Positions 1 to 5,648 of a stretch of 9,105 nt of DNA are shown one piece after another; position 1 is the first letter of the stretch; each line of letters opens with the position of its first letter. Location: positions 1 to 9,105 of the forward strand of contig JAEYVN010000374.1 in assembly GCA_023431725.1 (NCBI GenBank), in the 5' to 3' direction. Source of the stretch: Pseudomonadota bacterium (GTDB lineage: Bacteria; Pseudomonadota; Alphaproteobacteria; Rhizobiales; Xanthobacteraceae). Below the pieces are notes generated by a model, which worked only from the letters and a program-made list of their open reading frames with translations, was not told the DNA's origin and did no database searches. The position numbers were made by a program, and so were the translations under genes.

Positions 1-259
1 CGAGGCCGCGCATGAGGCCGATCGGATTTGTGAAAACCTCTGCAAACGCTTGTCCGGCCAACTCCTGCCAGCGGCCCGTCAGAATGTAATGGGTTCTTGA
101 TTGTTCAGCGATATTCAGTTCATCGACCAGCGGCTCCGACCAGCGTCGAATTGCGTAGCGCGTGACGTTGACGCCATGACATTCCAGCGCGCGAATTTCG
201 CGTCGGATGAATGTCTGACTGGTCATCGGATAGGTGTTGATCAAATAGCCAACGCGCAT
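1..259 (-). CDS. Glycosyltransferase, GT4-like, N-terminal part (runs off the left edge)
   Basis: Reading the minus strand from the ATG at 259-257 gives 86 codons without a stop, and the frame continues past position 1. The protein begins MRVGYLINTYPMTSQTFIRR, followed by EIRALE. This is the characteristic N-terminus of GT-B fold, GT4-type glycosyltransferases of exopolysaccharide loci (pattern: hydrophobic strand, then Y-P-x-x-S-x-T-F-I-R-x-E-I-x-x-L). That segment is the first Rossmann strand and helix of the acceptor-side domain. The nucleotide-sugar-binding C-terminal domain, with its E-x7-E motif, lies outside the window, so sugar specificity cannot be judged. No strong Shine-Dalgarno is visible, but the ATG sits exactly where the family starts. 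It is transcribed divergently from the flippase gene. Its likely role is adding one sugar to the lipid-linked repeat unit at the cytoplasmic membrane. The family call is firm; the exact reaction is unknown. Confidence 0.85.
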   Translation of the reverse strand, partial: MRVGYLINTYPMTSQTFIRREIRALECHGVNVTRYAIRRWSEPLVDELNIAEQSRTHYILTGRWQELAGQAFAEVFTNPIGLMRGL

Positions 260-344
260 GACCGGCTTCGAATTTCTAAAAAATACCTTGGAGACTCGTT
301 TGGTTCTTCATCCCAGATGCTGTGGGCCGAAATCATAACAGCAT

Positions 345-365
345 CCAACGGCGCGAGCGCGTTGG
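345..365. repeat. GC-rich inverted repeat upstream of the GT4 gene
   Basis: Arms CCAACG (345-350) and CGTTGG (360-365) pair perfectly. Allowing one bulged G, the inner bases CG/CG extend the stem to 8 bp with a 4-nt loop. No T-run follows on either strand, so it is not a classic terminator. On the minus strand it sits just upstream of a TATGAT sequence (plus positions 334-339, read in reverse), a possible -10 box for the GT4 gene, so an operator role is conceivable but unproven. Confidence 0.3.
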
Positions 366-420
366 TTAACGTCGTCAGTTTTAAGCAATCAAAGAGATAT
401 CAGCTGAGCTCTGAAATTGA

Positions 421-501
421 AACGGGTATGTGGTGGGCTACTCGTTTGCCGTGAACCAGGACGGCTCGCCGCAGGGGAGCATTGCAGGCGCACTCAAGTA
501 A
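421..501 (+). pseudogene. Possible 3' remnant of a decayed gene
   Basis: The frame that opens after the TGA at 418-420 and ends at TAA 499-501 reads like a genuine protein tail: from residue 7 it is GYSFAVNQDGSPQ, then GSIAGALK and stop. Its third codon positions are mostly G or C, as in the real genes here, whereas the sequence just upstream (about 366-420) is more AT-rich with stops in this frame. No start with a ribosome site is present and I recognise no family. It may be the last codons of a gene whose body was deleted, or a chance open stretch. It is too short to decide by eye. Confidence 0.2.
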
Positions 502-511
502 CGTTAAGCGG

Positions 512-540
512 TTCAGGGATTACCTTGGGCTGCCTATAAT
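512..540 (+). promoter_or_regulatory. Candidate sigma-70-type promoter for the flippase/GT2 operon
   Basis: A perfect TATAAT hexamer lies at 535-540. Seventeen nucleotides upstream is TTCAGG (512-517), which matches the TTGACA consensus at three of six positions. A start near 547 would give a leader of about 135 nt before the flippase ATG at 683. The -10 box is convincing; the -35 is weak, so an activator may be needed. A 9-bp inverted repeat (462-470 / 560-568) brackets this site. Confidence 0.4.
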
Positions 541-682
541 ATTGGACATTGTGTTATGTGGCGAGCCGGCGCCTCGCATGTTCCGAACCAGGTTGCCGCG
601 CTATGCTGAGGCGTTTCCGGATGAAATCAATTGCGATGGCCGGCCGTGACCGACGTGCCTTTGCTCAGCGGAGAGGCGCCTG

Positions 683-2038
683 ATGCAGCCCCTCGCGCTG
701 TTGCGCGGCCTGAGCTGGACGGTTGGATCCTTTGCCGGGACAATTGTCATTCGCTTTGGCACAAATGTCTTGCTGACTCGATTGCTGACCCCCGAGCTTT
801 TCGGCGCCCTTCTGATCGTCAATACGGTGCGGCAGGGGATCGACCTGAGCTCCGATGTCGGCTTTCCGCAAAACACCGTACAGAATCCGGCAGGAAACAC
901 GCCGGCCTTTTACAATACCGTATGGATCATGCAGATCGTGAGGGGCTTTGTTCTCTGCGCGGTTCTGTTCTTTCTCGCTGAGCCGATCGCTCGCCTTTAT
1001 GGCCTCCCGGCGGTCCCATTCGAGATTGCTGCGGCAACCTTTGCTGTGTCCGGGCTTACGTCGACGTCGATATATCTTGTTCACCGCAAGATGGAGTTTG
1101 CCAAGTTCAGCTTGTTCGAGTTCGCTCAGGACACGCTGTCGTCTCTTCTTCTGGTCGCCGTCGCATTCGTCAGTCCAACGATCAATGCACTATTGATCGG
1201 CGGGTTGGTGGCTCTGACCATTCGGACGATCTCCAGCTATTTCCTCCTGCCGGAGCGCAACCGGATCCAGTTCTCCAAGCAACACGCCGTCGAAGTTCTG
1301 ATGTTTGGACGATGGATATTCGTGTCGTCCATCCTTGCATTTCTTTGCGCCAATTTTGACCGGCTCTATATCGGGAAGGTGTTGCCGCTTGCGATCGTCG
1401 GCATCTATGGCATTGCGCGCAATCTGGCCGATCTGCCTATTCTTTTGATGTCGCGCGTCGGATATCAGTTGGTGTTTCCCTTGATCTCGTCGAAGGCGGG
1501 GCTGCCGACGTCCGAGGTGCGCGCTCAGCTATCATCAACCCGCCGCTGGCTTCTTCTGGCGGCAGCCTTGATCATTGCGGCGGGGATCGCGGTGTCCGAT
1601 GTGGCCGTGCGGGTTGTCTATGATTCCCGTTATCAGGACGCCGCATGGATGTTGGCGATATTGTTGTTCGGGGTGTGGTTTTCGATGCTGTGTTCCCTGA
1701 ACGAATACGCTTTGTTGGGCCGTGGAAAACCGGGTTACATTGTTTTCGGGAATGCGCTCAAACTGGTGCTTTATCTGGTGATGTTGCCGCTCGCGTTCCA
1801 TCAGATCGGCATTTTGGGGGTCAGCGTGGTGATCGCCCTGAGCGATTCCGGGCGATATCTGGCCATCGCCTTTGGCCAGTGGCGGGAAGAGTTCTCGTTT
1901 TTCCGGCAGGACGCTGTGGCGACATTGATCTTTTTGGCGGCCGTCGCCGCGGTATCGTGGTTGCGTTTCCAGGCCGGCTTTGGCACGGCATTCGATAATG
2001 TTCCGCTCGACGCGGTTGGCGACTGGCTTGGGAGATAG
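683..2038 (+). CDS. Oligosaccharide flippase family protein (Wzx-like)
   Basis: This 451-residue polytopic membrane protein belongs to the polysaccharide transporter branch of the MOP superfamily. It would flip the undecaprenyl-linked repeat unit from the cytoplasmic to the periplasmic face. Hydrophobic segments are spread over the whole length, for example around residues 12-34, 85-100, 112-130, 151-188, 212-224, 289-309, 321-340, 353-371, 375-397 and 411-426. The FDRLYIGK stretch (225-232) followed by IVGIYGIARN (238-247) is the typical Wzx signature, and KPGYIVFGN (349-357) fits the second half. The length is normal for the family. The ATG at 683 has a good Shine-Dalgarno (GGAGAGG, 670-676, 6-nt spacing). 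The gene ends only 2 nt before the GT2 ATG, implying one transcript. The family call is strong; the transported glycan is unknown. Confidence 0.92.
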   Translation: MQPLALLRGLSWTVGSFAGTIVIRFGTNVLLTRLLTPELFGALLIVNTVRQGIDLSSDVGFPQNTVQNPAGNTPAFYNTVWIMQIVRGFVLCAVLFFLAEPIARLYGLPAVPFEIAAATFAVSGLTSTSIYLVHRKMEFAKFSLFEFAQDTLSSLLLVAVAFVSPTINALLIGGLVALTIRTISSYFLLPERNRIQFSKQHAVEVLMFGRWIFVSSILAFLCANFDRLYIGKVLPLAIVGIYGIARNLADLPILLMSRVGYQLVFPLISSKAGLPTSEVRAQLSSTRRWLLLAAALIIAAGIAVSDVAVRVVYDSRYQDAAWMLAILLFGVWFSMLCSLNEYALLGRGKPGYIVFGNALKLVLYLVMLPLAFHQIGILGVSVVIALSDSGRYLAIAFGQWREEFSFFRQDAVATLIFLAAVAAVSWLRFQAGFGTAFDNVPLDAVGDWLGR

Positions 2039-2040
2039 GG

Positions 2041-3027
2041 ATGGCGCCCAATGATGGTCCGCGGGTCGGAATTGTTGTTATTGGACGCAACGAAGGCGAA
2101 AGGCTGGTATTGGCGCTTCGTTCGGTGTCCCCCGAGAAAAATCCGGTCGTTTACGTTGATTCAAATTCATCCGACGACAGCGTCGCGAATGCGCAGCGGG
2201 CCGGCGCGCATGTCGTCGATCTGGATATGACGAAGCCGTTCTCCGCGGCGCGCGCTCGCAATGCAGGCTTCCAGGCACTCACTCAGAAGCACGGTAACCT
2301 CGATTTCGTGCAATTCATGGACGGCGATTGCGAATTGGACCCGCGCTGGCTCGCGCAAGCGACTCTCTTCCTGAACGACCATCCGGATGTCGCCCTCGTC
2401 TGCGGTCGGCGACGCGAACGATTTCCCGAGCGTTCGATCTACAATCAGCTGTGCGACATTGAATGGAATACGCCGGTTGGCGAAGCGGAGGATTGCGGCG
2501 GTGATTTCCTGGTCAGGCCGCAGCCGTTCGTGCAAGTCGGTGGCTTTCGCGATCAGTTGATTGCCGGCGAGGAACTCGAATTGTGCGCTCGACTTCGGCA
2601 GGCGAACTGGCGGATTTGGCGCATGGACGCCGAAATGACGTTACACGACGCCAACATGACGCGAGCCTGGCAGGCGTGGCGCCGCTCTGTGCGGTGCGGC
2701 TTCGCTTTCGCAAGTCTCGCCTATTTGCACGGGCGAGGAGTGGATCGGCTGAAAGGGCGCCAGGTCATGAGTGCGCTGATTTGGGGGGCGCTGATTCCAG
2801 CGGGCATTCTGGTCGCGACATCGATATACTGGCCTCTTGTCGCGCTATTTGCGATCTATCCACTCCAGGCCATACGTGTCGGTCTACAAAGCGGTTATCC
2901 CGTTAAGGCGGGGCTGCTTTATGGTTCCTTCGTGACCGCGGCCAAGTTTGCAGAATGCATCGGGATTGCCAAGCTATGCTTGGCCAACCTGCGTGGGCGC
3001 GATCAGGCTCTCATCGAATACAAATAG
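2041..3027 (+). CDS. Family 2 glycosyltransferase (GT-A fold) with C-terminal membrane segments
   Basis: The protein has 328 residues. Residues 8-16 (RVGIVVIGR) plus NEG form the first nucleotide-binding strand of GT2 enzymes. DSNSSDDS (40-47) is the usual D-x-x-S-x-D-x-S turn. DGD (94-96) is the metal-binding DxD motif, and GEELE (176-180) is the region that supplies the catalytic base. HDAN (202-205) follows where GT2 enzymes often have a metal-ligand histidine. The C-terminus (about 244-280) is hydrophobic with two likely membrane segments, as in enzymes working on lipid-linked acceptors. GGGAG at 2030-2034 gives a good ribosome site with 6-nt spacing. It is co-transcribed with the flippase and meets the WecG-type gene tail to tail, with 16 nt between stops. 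It likely adds one sugar to the repeat unit; donor and acceptor cannot be read from sequence. Confidence 0.92.
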   Translation: MAPNDGPRVGIVVIGRNEGERLVLALRSVSPEKNPVVYVDSNSSDDSVANAQRAGAHVVDLDMTKPFSAARARNAGFQALTQKHGNLDFVQFMDGDCELDPRWLAQATLFLNDHPDVALVCGRRRERFPERSIYNQLCDIEWNTPVGEAEDCGGDFLVRPQPFVQVGGFRDQLIAGEELELCARLRQANWRIWRMDAEMTLHDANMTRAWQAWRRSVRCGFAFASLAYLHGRGVDRLKGRQVMSALIWGALIPAGILVATSIYWPLVALFAIYPLQAIRVGLQSGYPVKAGLLYGSFVTAAKFAECIGIAKLCLANLRGRDQALIEYK

Positions 3028-3043
3028 GGTTTGGTTCCCGGTG

Positions 3044-3823
3044 CTACGTGCGCCGTGGAGCGAATATGCCGTTGAGAGGATTGATAAGCGCGATATCCAG
3101 TAAAACGAGCGCGCACCGAAGATAACGCGGCCCGAGCCGGGCAGGGTTCGACCCAAGCCGCCAGAGCCATTCCAGCCCGATGCGCTGCATGAGATGTGGC
3201 GCCCTGACTTGCGTGTTTGCCAGAAAGTCCAGTCCGGCGCCGATGCAAATGAAGCCGCAACCGATCTGTCGTTCTATGGCTTTTGCAGCGAACAGCTCCT
3301 GCTTGGGGGCGCCCAGCGCCACGAAACACAATTTCGCGTTCGAGGCTTTGATGCGGTCGAGAGCTGCGATCGCACAGGGGCCGTCAGGATCAAATCCTTG
3401 AGGGGGCGCCTCCATTCCGGCGATCACGAGATGGTTGTTCGTGCTGTCCCGAAGTTTTGCCGCCGCCCTTTTGAGAACATCTGTCGAGGAGCCGAACAGA
3501 TAGACGGGAATCTGTTCTTGCGCCGCTCGTTTCGATAGCGGAAGGACAAGATCAGCCCCGGTCGTCCGTTCCACGCGCTTGCCGCTCCTGGAAGCCAGCA
3601 TGGCGATCGGTGCCCCGTCCGCAGTGACGTACGTTGCAGTCGCGTAAGCGTTTCGGAAGCCTTCCGAATGGCGGAGCTTTTGCAGGTGGTCCAAGTTCAG
3701 CGTAAAAACCGTGAAGCTTTCGCCGGCCGCTGCTGATTGAGAAATTTCGGTAACTGCTTCCGTGAGACTGGCTAAATGAATAGGCCAGCCGTCCACGATT
3801 GAAATCGCTTTGGGCTTAGGCAT
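3044..3823 (-). CDS. WecG/TagA/CpsF family glycosyltransferase
   Basis: This 259-residue protein has the normal length for this family (GT26), whose members transfer a sugar from a UDP donor to a lipid-linked primer at the inner face of the membrane (WecG: ManNAcA, TagA: ManNAc, GumM: GlcA). The family landmarks are all present: TLNLDHL (41-47), TADGAP (67-72) with Asp69 matching the proposed catalytic aspartate of TagA, ERTTGADL (85-92), VALGAPKQE (168-176) with the conserved Gln-Glu, and GAGLDFLANTQVRAP (195-209). The C-terminal part has a hydrophobic stretch (about 236-250). AGGA (plus 3832-3835, read in reverse) is a reasonable ribosome site about 8 nt before the ATG. It faces the GT2 gene convergently and is divergent from the ExoF-like gene. 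The donor sugar is not predictable by eye. Confidence 0.93.
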   Translation of the reverse strand: MPKPKAISIVDGWPIHLASLTEAVTEISQSAAAGESFTVFTLNLDHLQKLRHSEGFRNAYATATYVTADGAPIAMLASRSGKRVERTTGADLVLPLSKRAAQEQIPVYLFGSSTDVLKRAAAKLRDSTNNHLVIAGMEAPPQGFDPDGPCAIAALDRIKASNAKLCFVALGAPKQELFAAKAIERQIGCGFICIGAGLDFLANTQVRAPHLMQRIGLEWLWRLGSNPARLGPRYLRCALVLLDIALINPLNGIFAPRRT

Positions 3824-3933
3824 TTTAAAAATCCTGCGGGTTCGGCAGTTGCCTGACCGCCCCGCTCAATCGTGCTAAAATAAATAAAATTGCGCATAGA
3901 GAAGCATGCGAAAGTAATTCTGACAAGCGCCGT

Positions 3934-3970
3934 CGAATTGTCGCGGCGTCCTGGCGGCTCTTACAATTCG
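3934..3970. repeat. 8-bp perfect inverted repeat, possible operator
   Basis: CGAATTGT at 3934-3941 is matched by ACAATTCG at 3963-3970, with a 21-nt spacer. The half-site centres are 29 bp apart, close to three helical turns, which would suit a dimeric regulator on one face of the DNA. It lies about 110-145 bp upstream of the WecG-type start and about 360 bp upstream of the ExoF-like start. Function is only inferred. Confidence 0.25.
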
Positions 3971-4070
3971 CCGATCAGCGTTAAATGCGACGGCGAGCGT
4001 GCTGAAACATAAGGCTGGACGGGCGCGTCCGGTGCAAGCGGACACGGAGATTGAGGGCCCATAATCACGC

Positions 4071-4106
4071 GTTGACGGGACTTGCTCGGTAACAGCGTCA
4101 ACCGAG
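4071..4106 (+). repeat. Overlapping, mutually exclusive hairpin arms
   Basis: GTTGACG (4071-4077) can pair with CGTCAAC (4096-4102), and CTCGGT (4085-4090) can pair with ACCGAG (4101-4106). The two right-hand arms share bases 4101-4102, so the helices cannot both form fully. Such an arrangement is seen in attenuators, but no terminator T-run follows and it is not shown to be transcribed. Confidence 0.2.
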
Positions 4107-4155
4107 TGCGACGCCGACCATTAGGTCACGAGGGCAGTGCAAACTTGCGAGGGAA

Positions 4156-4173
4156 CCTGGGTTGCTGCCCAGG
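4156..4173. repeat. Perfect 6-bp hairpin
   Basis: CCTGGG (4156-4161) pairs with CCCAGG (4168-4173) across a 6-nt loop. There is no T-run on either side, so it is not an intrinsic terminator. It sits about 160 nt upstream of the ExoF-like start. Confidence 0.3.
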
Positions 4174-4266
4174 ATGCTTTAGAGTGCACGGCCGGCGTTT
4201 TTGCCCAATTCCGATCCTTAAATTTTGGCGTTCATCGTTAATCGAGATTTGACGCAGTTGTGATTG

Positions 4267-4282
4267 CCGCGAAATCTCGCGG
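4267..4282. promoter_or_regulatory. Palindrome near the export operon start, possible operator
   Basis: CCGCGA (4267-4272) and TCGCGG (4277-4282) form a perfect inverted repeat around 4 nt, and a flanking G-T pair could extend it in RNA. It lies 48 bp before the ATG at 4331, between a TTGACG (4249-4254) and a TAGTGT (4286-4291), where a repressor or activator site would be expected. No regulator family can be assigned. Confidence 0.3.
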
Positions 4283-4330
4283 TGCTAGTGTATCCTCCTT
4301 ACTGCGTACATTTATTTCTGCGAGTATTTT

Positions 4331-5596
4331 ATGAGACTACGAGGAGTATTTATCGCAGCATTTGCTGCGACATTCGTCTCCACAGCGGCCACTTCGTCGG
4401 CCGAACCGGACCCGTACAAACTTGGCGTTCAGGACCGGCTTCGCGTTTTTGTGCATGAATGGCCGGTGCTGACGGGCGAGTTCGTTGTTGCTGCGAACGG
4501 GACGCTGGCTCTGCCGCTGCTCGGGGCCATTCCGGTCCGGGGTCTGACGACCGCCGAGGTTGCCAATGAGGTTGCCACCCGGCTTCGCGAGAAGGCCAGT
4601 CTGAGCGGACTGCCCGACACCGTGGTTGATGTCTCGCAGTATCGACCATTTTACGTTCTTGGCGGCGTTGATCGCCCCGGCGAATACAGCTTCCGCCCCG
4701 GCATGCTGGTTGTGAACGCAGTCGCCATTGCCGGCGGCGTTTATCGCCCTCCACGGACATCGGATTGGGGGTTTGAGCGCGACGCCATCACCGGTCGTGG
4801 TGACCTGCGTCTCGCCTCGCTCCGCAACGATGAATTGAGGGCCAGGGAGATCCGGCTCAAGGCGGAGGCGGAGGATCTGAACGAGTTCCCGCCGGCGCCG
4901 TCCGACCTTTCGCCCGCAACCCTGAAATACCTTGATGAAGAGCGGCTCGTTTTCACCGCGCGTCTCGATCGCCACAAGAATCAACAGGCCGCGCTTGTGA
5001 ATTCTATCGCGCTGCTTGAAGGGGAAATTTTTGCGCTGCAAGGACAGCTTACCGCCGCCAAGAAGCAGGAAGATTCTGTGAATCGGGAGCTGGAAGATAC
5101 GCGGAGCCTTGTTGCGCGCTCGCTCGTCCCGGCCCCGCGCATTCTGCCGATCGAAAGAACGGTGGCGCAGATCGAGAGGGAAAAGAAGGAAATCGAGACA
5201 AGCCAGATGCGCGCCCGTCAGCAGATCAACACCCTGAAAGGGCAGCACAACATGTTGAGCGACGAGCGTCGCTCCCAGGCTGTGGCCGAACTGCAGGCGT
5301 TGGACAATCAGCGGCGAGAACTCAGTCACCGAATTGAAACTGCGGCTCGTCTGGTTGAGGGGTCAGCAATCATGCTGTCGAGCGAGCGAGAGCACGGCGA
5401 GGCGGAAATCGCCCCAACCTTCGTGATCATCCGTCAGGTCGATGGCAAGCCTGTCGAGCGAACCGCGACTGAAACAACGGTTGTCCTGCCCGGAGACATC
5501 GTGAAGGTTTATCGCCCGCAGGGTGCGGCATCGCCCAAACGGAATGCGGGCGCCTCGTTCGACCGGCAGTTGTCTGCAGAAGCGCGAGGTAACTAG
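4331..5596 (+). CDS. exoF: ExoF-like polysaccharide biosynthesis/export protein
   Basis: This 421-residue periplasmic/outer-membrane-associated protein would carry the growing polysaccharide to the exterior together with the co-polymerase next door. Residues 1-24 form a signal peptide (positive MRLRG, hydrophobic core, small residues TSSA before EPD). I see no cysteine anywhere, so it is not a Wza-type lipoprotein. A Poly_export domain spans about 27-105 (DPYKLGVQDRLRV, GEFVVAANGTLALPLLG). An SLBB-like segment follows at 106-140 (FYVLGGVDRPGEYSFRPGM). Residues about 165-345 are charged, heptad-rich coiled coil. The C-terminal part (362-395) ends with VVLPGDIVKVYRP, the usual closing motif. 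Domain order and length match rhizobial ExoF. The ribosome site is weak (GAG, 4322-4324), but the signal peptide supports this start. The co-polymerase gene follows 48 nt downstream. Confidence 0.88.
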   Translation: MRLRGVFIAAFAATFVSTAATSSAEPDPYKLGVQDRLRVFVHEWPVLTGEFVVAANGTLALPLLGAIPVRGLTTAEVANEVATRLREKASLSGLPDTVVDVSQYRPFYVLGGVDRPGEYSFRPGMLVVNAVAIAGGVYRPPRTSDWGFERDAITGRGDLRLASLRNDELRAREIRLKAEAEDLNEFPPAPSDLSPATLKYLDEERLVFTARLDRHKNQQAALVNSIALLEGEIFALQGQLTAAKKQEDSVNRELEDTRSLVARSLVPAPRILPIERTVAQIEREKKEIETSQMRARQQINTLKGQHNMLSDERRSQAVAELQALDNQRRELSHRIETAARLVEGSAIMLSSEREHGEAEIAPTFVIIRQVDGKPVERTATETTVVLPGDIVKVYRPQGAASPKRNAGASFDRQLSAEARGN

Positions 5597-5600
5597 CTTC

Positions 5601-5648
5601 ATGACCATCATGCTCTTCGGGCTCTGCCACGCGGGGGAGCCAACGTGA
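5601..5648 (+). CDS. Possible 15-codon leader ORF coupled to the co-polymerase start
   Basis: ATG at 5601 opens a 15-residue frame (MTIMLFGLCHAGEPT) whose TGA stop (5646-5648) overlaps the GTG start (5645-5647) of the next gene in the sequence GTGA. GAGGT at 5586-5590, 10 nt upstream, could serve as its ribosome site. This geometry would permit translational coupling between the ExoF-like and co-polymerase genes. It could equally be chance in a 48-nt gap, and the co-polymerase has its own ribosome site inside this frame. Confidence 0.2.
   Translation: MTIMLFGLCHAGEPT
5633..5639 (+). promoter_or_regulatory. Ribosome binding site that fixes the GTG start at 5645
   Basis: The purine run GGGGGAG lies 5 nt before the GTG at 5645-5647. 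The nearby ATGs at 5601 and 5610 are in a different frame, so this site and the N-terminal sequence that follows support GTG as the start of the co-polymerase. Confidence 0.6.

Larger units (their letters stand above)
260..682. other. Divergent intergenic region between GT4 gene and flippase gene
   Basis: About 420 nt separate two divergent genes, so both promoters should lie here. It contains a TATAAT box at 535-540 facing the flippase, a GC-rich hairpin at 345-365 near the GT4 gene, and a 9-bp inverted repeat (CGGCTCGCC at 462-470 and GGCGAGCCG at 560-568) that flanks the TATAAT box. It also has an 8-bp direct repeat GAACCAGG (453-460 and 585-592) and a coding-like tail at 421-501. A 117-codon open frame at 101-454 runs antisense through the GT4 start into this gap and does not look like a protein. 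No RNA gene is recognisable. Confidence 0.6.
3824..4330. other. 507-nt divergent intergenic region with clustered inverted repeats
   Basis: No protein frame here looks real. The region must carry the promoters for the WecG-type gene (leftward) and the export operon (rightward). Inverted repeats seen: CGAATTGT/ACAATTCG (3934-3941, 3963-3970), GTCCG/CGGAC (4027-4031, 4039-4043), GTTGACG/CGTCAAC (4071-4077, 4096-4102), CTCGGT/ACCGAG (4085-4090, 4101-4106), CCTGGG/CCCAGG (4156-4161, 4168-4173) and CCGCGA/TCGCGG (4267-4272, 4277-4282). A TTGACG at 4249-4254 could be a -35 box, but no good -10 follows at standard spacing; TTGCCG (4264-4269) with TAGTGT (4286-4291) is another weak pair. On the minus strand TTGTCA (plus 3921-3926) is a possible -35 for the WecG-type gene. 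Repeats of this length are partly expected by chance in 500 nt. Confidence 0.55.

Noticed and set aside
101..454. Open frame of 117 codons on the plus strand
   Set aside because: Its first half is antisense to the clear GT4 N-terminus, its composition is not protein-like and it has no ribosome site; it is a shadow frame.
3028..3043. Bidirectional terminator between the convergent GT2 and WecG-type genes
   Set aside because: The 16-nt gap has no stem and no T-run on either strand; any terminator would have to lie inside the opposing gene.
3824..4330. Possible riboswitch, tRNA or CRISPR array in the long gap
   Set aside because: No tRNA cloverleaf, no regularly spaced direct repeats and no recognisable riboswitch core could be identified by eye.
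4337..5329. Long 330-codon open frame on the minus strand inside the ExoF-like gene
   Set aside because: The plus strand here encodes a recognisable signal peptide, Poly_export domain and coiled coil; the antisense product is basic and shows no known motif. High GC makes long antisense frames common.
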